Source of the DNA: an uncultured Campylobacteraceae bacterium
GTDB taxonomy: Bacteria > Campylobacterota > Campylobacteria > Campylobacterales > Arcobacteraceae
Direction: 5' to 3'
Length of the DNA stretch: 7,301 bases
Assembly (NCBI GenBank): GCA_913057765.1
Contig: CAJXPH010000132.1
Coordinates: forward strand, 1 to 7,301
Below the pieces are notes generated by a model. It searched no databases, was not told where the DNA came from, and saw only the letters and a program-made list of their open reading frames with translations. Made by a program: the position numbers and the translations under genes. Below are positions 1 to 5,414 of the stretch, one piece after another; within the stretch, counting starts at the first letter, position 1, and the number at the start of each line of letters is the position of its first letter.

Positions 1-30
1 TCGGCAGCGTCAGATGTGTATAAGAGACAG
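1..30 (+). other. Nextera read-1 transposon adapter (artefact)
   Basis: Bases 12-30 are the 19-bp Tn5 mosaic end AGATGTGTATAAGAGACAG, and bases 1-11 match the end of the Illumina Nextera read-1 adapter. This is library sequence, not genomic DNA. Biological sequence starts at 31. Any reading frame running through this stretch is spurious. Confidence 0.97.
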
Positions 31-532
31 ATATATTTTCTAAAAAATTCTCATTTCCAATTTTATTTACTTCAATAGAGTTTTTTCTAATAATTTTATC
101 AGTTATAAATAAAAGTTCATTCACTTTATTGGTTAATTCTGAATATGGCTCTTCTTTTGGTATATTTTCAAGTATATTCAAAAAAATCTGAACTTCATTA
201 ATACAACCCTCCCATAATCCCAAGGCTAAATAGTAACTTTTACTTTTATACCAAACTTTTGATATAAATACATCTTCAGATGGGTCTTCATTTAATGATA
301 TTCCCACCAGCTCCATAGCTTTATAAATTTCTCTTAATATCTTCCTATTAGGCTTTTTATTGCCTTTACAATATGATAAACAGATTCTTATAGCTTCTTC
401 AAGTCTATATATATGAGATTGGTAACTTGGATTTAATATTAATCCTGAAAAAAATGTTGCTGTTTGTATTGGGCAAAAAGATTCAAGTTTTGGAATTAGA
501 TTATTTTCTAAAGTATATTTATGATTATTCAA
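31..532 (-). CDS. Unrecognised protein, TTG start, C-terminus cut by window end
   Basis: This frame stays open for 167 codons up to the adapter boundary, far longer than chance allows in DNA this AT-rich. The first usable start is TTG at 532-530. It is preceded by the ribosome binding site AGGGG (543-539) with a 6-nt spacer, and by an in-frame TAG five codons upstream. The first in-frame ATG is about 70 codons later. The protein begins MNNHKYTLENNLIPKLESF. Visible features are TATFFSGL near residues 24-31, an acidic EDPSEDVF at 82-89, and a helical, lysine-rich remainder; there is no signal peptide or membrane segment. I do not recognise a named domain. I have a vague impression that similar N-termini occur in large uncharacterised proteins of accessory regions, but this is not evidence. 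The gene is divergent from the 392-aa gene, with 57 bp between them. It is probable element cargo of unknown total length. Confidence 0.72.
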
Positions 533-589
533 TTTAAGCCCCTATTAAATTTATCTATTTTATCATAAAATAAAGATATTAATTATAAA
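533..589. promoter_or_regulatory. Divergent promoter region with 17-bp palindrome (556-572)
   Basis: The gap between the two divergent genes holds a perfect inverted repeat, TATTTTAT-C-ATAAAATA, at 556-572. On the minus strand TATGAT (567-562), inside the palindrome, and TATAAT (587-582) are possible -10 boxes for the minus-strand gene. On the plus strand TATTAA (577-582) ends 7 nt before the ATG at 590, so the rightward gene might have little or no leader; no ribosome binding site is seen before it. The palindrome is a plausible operator, perhaps for the ribbon-helix-helix-like protein encoded next door. In such AT-rich DNA a palindrome made only of A/T arms is weak evidence. Confidence 0.4.
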
Positions 590-1768
590 ATGAAGATGAT
601 ACAATTAAATAAAAGGATGTTTTTGAATGAAGAAAAGTTAAAATTTGAGTTTGCTAATGATATAGAATATTTAATAGATAATGGTTTATTTTTTGAAAAA
701 ATATATATTCATACTTGTCATATACAAAAATTACAATATATAGAATATTATAAAAGAAAAAAGAATATTTCATTAAGTGAGTTAGTTAATAATACAATTC
801 TTAGATATATCAATGATTTAAGAGAATCAAAAAGAATATATGAACTTGAAGAAAATTCAAATCTTTTATATAGCGAAAAAAGATATAAAAAATATGTTTC
901 AACAGAACAAATTGAAAAAATAAAATGTAAATTTATCAATAGTAAATTATATTATCTAGATTGGGTAGTATCAAGTATTCAAAATCCTTACTTAGAATAC
1001 CTATATCTATTCTTGAACTCTATAAACTCTGCTATTTACATAAAAGAAAACCAATTTAATAATTCATCTACTCAGTATAATTATGATAACTATGAAGATA
1101 AAACAAATGCCATGAAGTCAAATGCGGAAAACTTATTTGATGAAAATACATTAGCTGATTCAAAAATACATAAAGGTATTATAACAACGTATAAAGAAGA
1201 TAAAATGGAAGGTTCATTAATTATATCTTCAATTACTAATAGGATATTAGCACAGTTAATTCAATCAGAAGATATTGAAGAAATAAGTGAAAAAGAAAAA
1301 GCTACATTAAGTAGAAATCAACAGTTTCATAAAAAGTTTCAACATGTTAATTTTACTGAAAAAGAAATGCTAGATGGATTTGCCCAAATTTGCTATAATA
1401 ATTATGCATATACAAGAATTGAGCAATTTAATAAATTAAGAACCGAATATAATAGGTATAAAATCTCCACTATACCAAAGTTTACTAAAGACACTATTTC
1501 AAGAGAGATTATTGAACTATTTAATACTGTTCTAGATAAAAATGCAATAAAAGCTATTAGACAAACAAAAAAAATACCTAAAGTTTTAAAAATATATGAT
1601 GATATTTGTATCTATACAACCAAAGATATCTCTAATATTGATGAAGAGTTTTATATTTTTATAATAGAAAACTTTTTTGATAAAACCCCTAAACTAGAAG
1701 CCTTTATAAACGAACACAAACAAGAAATGAAAGATTTAATCTCTCACCTACGTATCATATTCTATTAA
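590..1768 (+). CDS. Unrecognised 392-aa protein with possible N-terminal ribbon-helix-helix
   Basis: This is a complete open frame ending in TAA, with lysine, isoleucine and asparagine-rich composition like its neighbours. I recognise no named family. Residues about 36-80 follow the layout of a ribbon-helix-helix (CopG/Arc-like) DNA-binding unit: a short strand (KIYIHTCHIQ), a helix (about 47-58), then N-x-S-L-S-E-L-V and a second helix to about residue 80. The rest is mostly predicted helical, with an asparagine/tyrosine-rich polar linker near 155-172 and no membrane segment or catalytic motif that I can see. The ATG at 590 has no clear Shine-Dalgarno. The in-frame ATGs at 596 and 617 are alternatives, the latter with AAAAGG directly adjacent and so too close. 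It may regulate the divergent gene or itself through the 556-572 palindrome, but the large C-terminal part suggests another role. Function unknown. Confidence 0.7.
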   Translation: MKMIQLNKRMFLNEEKLKFEFANDIEYLIDNGLFFEKIYIHTCHIQKLQYIEYYKRKKNISLSELVNNTILRYINDLRESKRIYELEENSNLLYSEKRYKKYVSTEQIEKIKCKFINSKLYYLDWVVSSIQNPYLEYLYLFLNSINSAIYIKENQFNNSSTQYNYDNYEDKTNAMKSNAENLFDENTLADSKIHKGIITTYKEDKMEGSLIISSITNRILAQLIQSEDIEEISEKEKATLSRNQQFHKKFQHVNFTEKEMLDGFAQICYNNYAYTRIEQFNKLRTEYNRYKISTIPKFTKDTISREIIELFNTVLDKNAIKAIRQTKKIPKVLKIYDDICIYTTKDISNIDEEFYIFIIENFFDKTPKLEAFINEHKQEMKDLISHLRIIFY

Positions 1769-1770
1769 TA

Positions 1771-1818
1771 TTTTTCTGTAAATATACACTTAAAAATAAG
1801 TTACTATTTGCAGAAAGA
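1771..1818. repeat. Long inverted repeat downstream of the 392-aa gene
   Basis: TTTTTCTGTAAATA (1771-1784) and TATTTGCAGAAAGA (1805-1818) are inverted copies matching at 12 of 14 positions. Both mismatches become G-U pairs in RNA, giving a 14-bp stem with a 20-nt loop. It starts 2 bp after the upstream stop codon and could act as a transcript 3' end, although no strong T-run follows. It could equally be a protein or single-strand structure site of the element's replicon. Confidence 0.45.
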
Positions 1819-1852
1819 ACTCTTTTAAATCCTTTATAATTCTTACATCAAT

Positions 1853-1882
1853 TTGACAAACAAAGTCATATAAATTTATATA
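1853..1882 (+). promoter_or_regulatory. Sigma-70-type promoter for the small gene/rep operon, overlapped by a palindrome
   Basis: A consensus -35 TTGACA (1853-1858) is followed after 18 bp by TATATA (1877-1882) as the -10. The -10 is overlapped by the perfect 14-bp palindrome ATATAAATTTATAT (1868-1881), which would be well placed as an operator. The transcript would start near 1890, giving a leader of about 55 nt to the ATG at 1946. A perfect TTGACA is notable because Campylobacterota promoters often lack a conserved -35. Confidence 0.55.
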
Positions 1883-1885
1883 ACA

Positions 1886-1924
1886 GTAAAGACGTTTACT
1901 AAACTTTCTATTTTAATTAATAGA
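1886..1924. repeat. Two short inverted repeats in the leader of the 86-aa gene
   Basis: GTAAA-GACG-TTTAC (1886-1899) and TCTATT-TTAATT-AATAGA (1907-1924) lie in tandem between the promoter and the ribosome binding site AAAGGG (1933-1938). Each has only 5-6 bp arms. Together with the palindrome over the promoter they suggest operator sites or leader-RNA hairpins controlling the replication genes. Each would be unremarkable alone. Confidence 0.3.
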
Positions 1925-1945
1925 TAAATCCTAAAGGGATAAAAA

Positions 1946-2206
1946 ATGTTAGTTTTAAAAGCAGAATTAATGGGAATCTATAAATCAAATGATTTCACAG
2001 ATAAAAATACAAATATTACAACTATTGGAAAAGTAAAAATTCAGTTATTAAGTAAACAAGTTATGAAAGATAGTTCTATAAAAATTACTTTACTAGATGT
2101 AAGTATTCCAGAATCAAAAGTGCATTCTTTTACAAAAGATAAGATTGGAAAAATTGTAGAAGTAGATGTTGGTGTAATTGGAGAAGTTAAATATTACGGT
2201 GTCTAA
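1946..2206 (+). CDS. Small beta-rich protein (86 aa), candidate single-stranded-DNA-binding accessory of rep
   Basis: This complete frame has a good ribosome binding site, AAAGGG (1933-1938), 7 nt before the ATG. The protein is almost entirely alternating hydrophobic/polar strands: GKVKIQLLSKQ (28-38), SIKITLLDVSIP (44-55) and GKIVEVDVGVIGEVKYYGV (68-86). This is a pattern expected of a small OB-fold or similar barrel. There is no signal peptide or membrane segment. Its place directly upstream of a rolling-circle initiator resembles elements where a small ssDNA-binding or helix-destabilising protein is paired with the initiator, as in filamentous phages. That function is inferred from size, strand pattern and position only; I see no diagnostic motif. 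A strong hairpin-terminator begins at its stop codon, so expression can be uncoupled from rep. Confidence 0.75.
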   Translation: MLVLKAELMGIYKSNDFTDKNTNITTIGKVKIQLLSKQVMKDSSIKITLLDVSIPESKVHSFTKDKIGKIVEVDVGVIGEVKYYGV

Positions 2207-2253
2207 GAAGAAAAAAGACTCTCAGAAGGAATGATGAGAGTTTTTTTCTTCTT
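2205..2253 (+). terminator. Strong intrinsic terminator with 19-bp stem
   Basis: ACTCTCA (2218-2224) pairs with TGAGAGT (2235-2241) around a 10-nt loop. If one G (2217) is bulged, pairing continues as 12 further bp, AAGAAGAAAAAA (2205-2216) against TTTTTTCTTCTT (2242-2253). The T-run directly after the core stem makes it a rho-independent terminator for the 86-aa gene. The A-rich left arm also gives it terminator character in the other direction. The left arm begins within the stop codon. It lies just before the candidate replication origin hairpin, so it could also shield that from transcription. Confidence 0.8.
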
Positions 2254-2262
2254 GACAGCAAA

Positions 2263-2297
2263 TAGTTTCAGGGGGTTCTTAGTAACACCCCTTACTA
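2263..2297 (+). other. Candidate rolling-circle origin (nick-site) hairpin upstream of rep
   Basis: AGGGGGTT (2270-2277) pairs with AACACCCCT (2284-2292), giving an 8-bp GC-rich stem with one bulged A and a 6-nt loop CTTAGT. TAGT (2263-2266) and ACTA (2294-2297) add a lower stem across an internal loop. It stands out as the most G/C-rich patch in this part of the element and lies 21 bp before the rep start codon. Rolling-circle origins of Rep_trans/MobT-type systems are typically GC-rich hairpins in or next to the initiator gene with the nick in the loop, hence this proposal. TTGACA (2252-2257) just upstream could alternatively be the -35 of a rep promoter, with the hairpin acting as a regulatory leader. 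Confidence 0.45.
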
Positions 2298-2317
2298 CAC
2301 GTCAAAAGGAAAAATAA

Positions 2318-3664
2318 ATGAGTAATACTAAAAAGATATTTGGTATTGATTCACTTTATTACTTTTGTGAATCAAATGAAAACTATGATGATTTATATTT
2401 AGAAATGTTAGACCAAGTAGAAGAAGTAAAAGGAAATTTTGAGAAGAAAGATATTGAGTTTGAGAATAATGATATTCACATTAATTTAAATGACATTCCT
2501 TTAAATTTCTTAGGAAAAAACGAAGGCTTTCATTGGTTTAAAGATATCAATGATTATTTTAAAATAGGTTTTAAAGATAAGTTTAAAAACAGAGGTTTAA
2601 ACGATATTAGAATTCAATTACTTGGAATTGGTATTTATACTATAGGTATTAAAAGTCTAATTGATTTTATTAATAACATCTTATTAAAAGATTATGTTAC
2701 GGGATATTACCCAGTAACAAGAGCGGATTTAAATTGTTTTATTCAATATGATTTTTCATTTGTCACAAAAGAGATGTTTGTATCAAGAAAGAAACAATAT
2801 TCAACTATTAGTGAGATTGGAAGTTCTACAGAACTTCAAACAATATATGTAGGTAAAGCACCTTTTAAATTAAGACTTTACAACAAGAAAGAAGAGTTAA
2901 AGAAAAACAAAAAAAGAGACTTGATGTATGAGTACTTTTCAAATAATGGATTTGATTTAGAAGAACCTATTTTTAACATTGAGTTTGAGATTCAAAGAAG
3001 CTATTTAAAGACATTTAATATCTTAACTATTGAAGACTTACTTAGTAATGCCCAGAAGTTATTTAAAGCATCAATGGAAGATATAAGACTAATAGATATA
3101 ACAACTCTAAGTGATAATGCAGTAAAGCATAATAACAAACATAGAGGAGATACTCTTCCTATATGGGAAGAGATAAAACAAGAGTATTTATTAGAAGATT
3201 TTTTACAAATGCAATTACCTCTACAAAGAGTTAAAAGAGCTGTATCTATTTATGATGATTATAAATTTAAATTAGAGTATATAGCATTAGTTAGACGTGC
3301 TTTAATTAACAGATTGAATATTGATACTGATTTCTTAGAAGAACTCTATTTAATTGCAAAAGAATCACTTAATAAGTCAATTACTCCAAAGAGTTTGAGA
3401 AAGAGGTATACAGAGGTTGAAATTATTGATAAAGATGGTAATAGTGAGCATTTAAGATTATTAGAAGATGGGAAATTAATTAAACCATTAGCTATTGAAA
3501 CAGTATCACAGTTACAAAATTATGATTTATTAACTTATCTAGACAAAGTAAGAGAAAAACAAAATTTATCTACTAAGAATAAACATATATATGAGGTTGC
3601 TTTGAAAGAAGCTATGAAAAGAGGATTAGTTTTAGATATTAGTCCTCATGAAGCTAATGATTAG
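2318..3664 (+). CDS. Rolling-circle replication initiator / relaxase-like protein (Rep_trans-like, 448 aa)
   Basis: The predicted role is to nick one strand at the element's origin and start rolling-circle replication or single-strand transfer after excision. Motifs resembling the Rep_trans family (RepC of pT181, NicK of ICEBs1, RstA of CTX phage) appear in order. TRADLNCFIQYDF (134-146) has the Arg and Asp of the RxD motif. YVGK followed by RLYNKKEEL (177-194) matches the YxGs...RiYnKxxE block, whose tyrosine Y188 is a nucleophile candidate, though I am unsure of the exact position. FNIEFEIQR (219-227) supplies the metal-binding glutamates. The remaining 200 or so residues are a helical C-terminal extension, making the protein longer than the usual 300-350 aa. 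AAAAGGA (2304-2310) with a 7-nt spacer supports the ATG. A candidate origin hairpin lies just upstream and an excisionase-like gene follows 64 bp downstream. Confidence 0.72.
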   Translation: MSNTKKIFGIDSLYYFCESNENYDDLYLEMLDQVEEVKGNFEKKDIEFENNDIHINLNDIPLNFLGKNEGFHWFKDINDYFKIGFKDKFKNRGLNDIRIQLLGIGIYTIGIKSLIDFINNILLKDYVTGYYPVTRADLNCFIQYDFSFVTKEMFVSRKKQYSTISEIGSSTELQTIYVGKAPFKLRLYNKKEELKKNKKRDLMYEYFSNNGFDLEEPIFNIEFEIQRSYLKTFNILTIEDLLSNAQKLFKASMEDIRLIDITTLSDNAVKHNNKHRGDTLPIWEEIKQEYLLEDFLQMQLPLQRVKRAVSIYDDYKFKLEYIALVRRALINRLNIDTDFLEELYLIAKESLNKSITPKSLRKRYTEVEIIDKDGNSEHLRLLEDGKLIKPLAIETVSQLQNYDLLTYLDKVREKQNLSTKNKHIYEVALKEAMKRGLVLDISPHEAND

Positions 3665-3679
3665 AACATAAATAAGAAA

Positions 3680-3696
3680 GAGGGGTTTATTCCCTC
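3680..3696 (+). repeat. Small G/C hairpin between rep and the excisionase-like gene
   Basis: GAGGG (3680-3684) and CCCTC (3692-3696) form a 5-bp stem around GTTTATT. It sits 15 bp after the rep stop. No T-run follows, so it is not a typical terminator. It may stabilise mRNA ends or be a minor regulatory or binding site. It is followed by the strong ribosome binding site AAGGAG (3714-3719). Confidence 0.35.
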
Positions 3697-3728
3697 CCTT
3701 AAACAAAGAAGGAAAGGAGAAAAAGATA

Positions 3729-4034
3729 ATGGAGATATCATTCGAGAACTTAAAAAAGATTGATAATATATTAGAGAAACTAGAATCATTAGAGCAAAAG
3801 ATTTCTAGTGAAAAAAGATGGTTAAATACAAAAGAAGCTTCATATTATTTAGGTTATTCAAAAGAGCATATTCATAAACTAAAAGATACTTACCTTTTAG
3901 AAGGTAAACATTACTATAAGAAGGCTGGTAGAGTTTTATTTGATAAATTACAGCTCGATAATTGGGTAACCACTTCACTAGCCAATAAAGATATAAAAGG
4001 TATAGCAGATAAATTATTAGAAGGCTTAATCTAA
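3729..4034 (+). CDS. Excisionase-like MerR/HTH_17-type DNA-binding protein (101 aa)
   Basis: The likely role is a recombination directionality factor (Xis) that bends DNA at the element ends and steers the integrase toward excision, possibly also regulating the integrase. Residues 30-82 match the winged helix-turn-helix of small Xis/AlpA-type proteins: RWLNTKEASYYLGYSKEHIHKL is the helix-turn-helix, GKHYYKKAGRVLFDKLQLDNWV is the wing and last helix. Residues 5-29 form a charged heptad-like helix (LKKIDNILEKLESLEQKI), suggesting dimerisation through a short coiled coil. The start is supported by AAGGAG (3714-3719), 9 nt upstream. It lies 64 bp after rep and 69 bp before the integrase on the same strand. 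A plain transcriptional regulator is the alternative; position next to the integrase favours Xis. Confidence 0.8.
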   Translation: MEISFENLKKIDNILEKLESLEQKISSEKRWLNTKEASYYLGYSKEHIHKLKDTYLLEGKHYYKKAGRVLFDKLQLDNWVTTSLANKDIKGIADKLLEGLI

Positions 4035-4077
4035 TGAAACTTTTAGTAGAATATAATCTGTTAGAAGTGCCTTTATA

Positions 4078-4107
4078 GTATTTATGTGAAAGGATTTACA
4101 TAAATGT
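4078..4107 (+). promoter_or_regulatory. Hairpin holding the integrase start codon in its stem and ribosome binding site in its loop
   Basis: ATTTATGT (4080-4087) pairs perfectly with ACATAAAT (4098-4105), and two G-U pairs extend the stem to 10 bp. The 10-nt loop GAAAGGATTT contains the ribosome binding site AAAGGA (4089-4094), and the ATG at 4104-4106 lies in the 3' arm. In mRNA this could limit translation of the integrase. A TATAAT at 4052-4057 could be a -10 box giving the integrase its own promoter, with no clear -35. Confidence 0.45.
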
Positions 4108-5213
4108 ATAAAATGACACAACCCAAACTATTTTCAAGAGGGAAAAAACTTTGGGTTAGATTTAGTTTAGATAACGAAAATATAAGAAAACCTCTTAATT
4201 TAGATAGCACTAGAGAAAATAGAAAGCTAGCTAATTTACAAATAATTCCACAAATGCTTTTAAAGGTATATAGTGGAGAGTTCTTTGAAAATGAAAGTGT
4301 TAATATACCAACAGTTGATGAATATATGCAACAGTCATTTGAATTGCATAAAGGTAGTCGTTCTGATTCTACAAGTTTAATGTATAAAAGAAATTACAAT
4401 AAGCATATCAAACCTGTATTTGGAGATGTAAAAATCACTATGGTAACAAGTAATGATATTACACATTGGCAAAATAATATAAGAGAAAAAGAACATCTTG
4501 CAAAAAGCTCTATTCTTAGGGTTAGGTCTTGTTTAAATGTAATGTTTGAAGATGCCTTTGACAATGATATTATTCAAATCAATCCAATAAGACGAGCAAA
4601 GAAGTTAAGAGAAACAGAAAACCCAAAAGTAAAAAGAGTAGGATTAAAACCATTTAACCTAATGGAGATACAATCAATTTTAGATATTTTAAATGATTCT
4701 GATAAAAATCTCATTGCAACTTTGTTTTATACAGGTATGAGAGCTGGAGAATGTATTGGTTTAAAATGGGAATATGTTGATTTTAATAAAAAAACAATTT
4801 CTATAAGAGAACAAATGGTTGATGGTAAACAAAAACAGATATTAAAAACAGCTAGAAGCCAAAGAACTATTCCTATGATTGATATTCTAGTTCCCTACTT
4901 AAAAAAACAGTATGAATTAACTGGGAAACAAAATGATTATGTTTTCTTAACTAGTAGAAGTAATAAACATTACCATGGAGCTGGGAAAATTAGAGAACAA
5001 ATTTGGGTTAAAGCCTTAAAGTTAGCAAATGTTCCTTATAGAAATTTACATCAAACTAGAGGTACTTTTATATCTACTCTTATATCAAGTGGAGAAGATA
5101 TTAACTTTGTAAGTAAGATTGCAGGGCATGAAAATGTAAAAGTTACATTAGAAAAGTATTCAGAATATATACCTGTAAAGAATTTAGACTTTGGTAATTG
5201 CTTTAATAGTTGA
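4104..5213 (+). CDS. int: Tyrosine recombinase integrase (369 aa)
   Basis: This enzyme catalyses site-specific recombination between the element and the 3' end of tRNA-Arg. Residues about 9-50 (RGKKLWVRFSLDN...STRENRKLAN) look like the Arm-DNA-binding domain of the DUF3596/Arm_2 type. Residues 72-165 form the SAM-like core-binding domain. The catalytic domain carries R213 (TGMRAGE), K248 (LKTARS), H316 and R319 (HQTRG), H342 (GHENVKVTL) and the nucleophile Y352 (EKYSEY; Y355 is a less likely alternative). All six positions are filled and the length is normal, so it should be active. The residue after the second arginine is glycine rather than the usual histidine, a position not known to be catalytic. 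AAAGGA 9 nt upstream supports the start. Three arm-like 11-bp repeats begin at its stop codon, and the target tRNA follows 77 bp later in the opposite orientation. Confidence 0.95.
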   Translation: MYKMTQPKLFSRGKKLWVRFSLDNENIRKPLNLDSTRENRKLANLQIIPQMLLKVYSGEFFENESVNIPTVDEYMQQSFELHKGSRSDSTSLMYKRNYNKHIKPVFGDVKITMVTSNDITHWQNNIREKEHLAKSSILRVRSCLNVMFEDAFDNDIIQINPIRRAKKLRETENPKVKRVGLKPFNLMEIQSILDILNDSDKNLIATLFYTGMRAGECIGLKWEYVDFNKKTISIREQMVDGKQKQILKTARSQRTIPMIDILVPYLKKQYELTGKQNDYVFLTSRSNKHYHGAGKIREQIWVKALKLANVPYRNLHQTRGTFISTLISSGEDINFVSKIAGHENVKVTLEKYSEYIPVKNLDFGNCFNS

Positions 5214-5241
5214 CACATTTTTAGCACGTTTTTAGCACAAT
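5209..5241 (+). repeat. Three tandem 11-bp repeats, probable integrase arm-type sites
   Basis: GTTGACACATT, TTTAGCACGTT and TTTAGCACAAT follow each other at an exact 11-bp period, sharing a G/A-rich step followed by CAC. The last two copies share the perfect 10-mer TTTTTAGCAC (5218-5227 and 5229-5238). The first copy overlaps the integrase stop codon. Tandem arm sites directly after int, between it and the tRNA, are usual for integrases with an N-terminal arm-binding domain. The spacing puts each copy about one helical turn apart, on the same DNA face. Confidence 0.65.
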
Positions 5242-5272
5242 AAAAAGATTGATTGGTTGAAACACCCATCAA
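5241..5272 (-). terminator. Terminator hairpin for tRNA-Arg, located on the element side
   Basis: Read on the minus strand, TTGATGGG (5272-5265) and CCAATCAA (5256-5249) form a stem with one internal mismatch and an 8-nt loop. It is followed by TCTTTTTA, a run of five T. It lies 18 nt past the tRNA CCA end and is oriented to stop tRNA transcription before it runs antisense into the integrase. The stem is modest and the T-run short, so strength is uncertain. Confidence 0.5.
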
Positions 5273-5290
5273 GTGGGGCTTCTAATAAAG

Positions 5291-5340
5291 TGGTACGCCT
5301 GACAGGAGTCGAACCTGTAACCGCCGGGGCCGAAACCCAG
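5291..5340 (-). other. Inferred attachment site (attR) in the 3' half of tRNA-Arg
   Basis: Integrases of this kind usually recombine within the 3' part of a tRNA gene (anticodon loop to CCA) and bring an identical segment so that the tRNA stays whole. Here the tRNA is complete and its 3' end faces the integrase. The core cannot be delimited without the left junction, so the coordinates mark only the tRNA 3' segment where it should lie. Confidence 0.45.
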
Positions 5341-5367
5341 TGCTCTATCCAGTTGAGCCACAGACGC
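5291..5367 (-). tRNA. tRNA-Arg (anticodon TCG)
   Basis: This 77-nt cloverleaf includes an encoded CCA (5293-5291). The acceptor arms GCGTCTG and CAGGCGT pair with two G-U wobbles; the D stem is GCTC/GAGC. The anticodon stem is CTGGG/CCCGG with loop TTTCGGC, so the anticodon is TCG reading CGA (and possibly other CGN) codons. The T stem is ACAGG/CCTGT with loop TTCGACT, and the discriminator base is A. On the minus strand TATGAT (5396-5391) or the overlapping GATAAT (5393-5388) could be its -10 box, 20-30 nt upstream. It is 47 bp downstream of the diguanylate cyclase gene and serves as the insertion target of the element. Confidence 0.95.
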
Positions 5368-5414
5368 TTTTAAATTAAGATTGGAATATTATCATAGATA
5401 AACTTAATAAATGA

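Larger units (their letters stand above)
31..5290 (+). mobile_element. Integrative element at tRNA-Arg, integrase-proximal part (left end outside window)
   Basis: A tyrosine integrase lies next to the 3' end of an intact tRNA-Arg, with repeated arm-like sites between them. An excisionase-like gene and a rolling-circle initiator precede the integrase, all on the same strand. This is the classic layout of a tRNA-integrated element. The right junction should fall inside or at the 3' end of the tRNA gene. I looked for a second copy of the tRNA 3' end further left on both strands and saw none, so the left boundary should lie before position 31. No conjugative, coat or packaging gene is present in the visible part. 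It could be an integrative mobilizable element with a Rep_trans/MobT-like relaxase, or the replication-integration half of a filamentous-phage-like prophage or satellite. The extent leftward through the two unknown genes is inferred. Confidence 0.75.

Noticed and set aside
748..939. 63-aa minus-strand open frame
   Set aside because: It lies inside the 392-aa gene on the opposite strand, has no ribosome binding site, and is low-complexity Phe/Leu/Ser-rich as expected of an antisense shadow.
1769..1945. Iteron array or CRISPR
   Set aside because: The inverted repeats are each different in sequence and not evenly spaced. There are no repeated direct units or spacers.
31..4103. A left attachment site inside the window
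   Set aside because: I looked for the tRNA-Arg 3' end (for example GTCGAACC or TGGTACGCC and their complements) in this stretch and saw no copy. This was by eye, so a short or diverged core could be missed.
31..5213. Complete filamentous prophage
   Set aside because: Initiator, small protein, Xis and Int are present, but there is no coat, Zot/assembly or adsorption gene in this part, so only a related replication module can be supported.
5051..5272. 73-aa minus-strand open frame overlapping the integrase end
   Set aside because: It overlaps the conserved catalytic end of int, lies across the arm repeats and terminator hairpin, and has no ribosome binding site.
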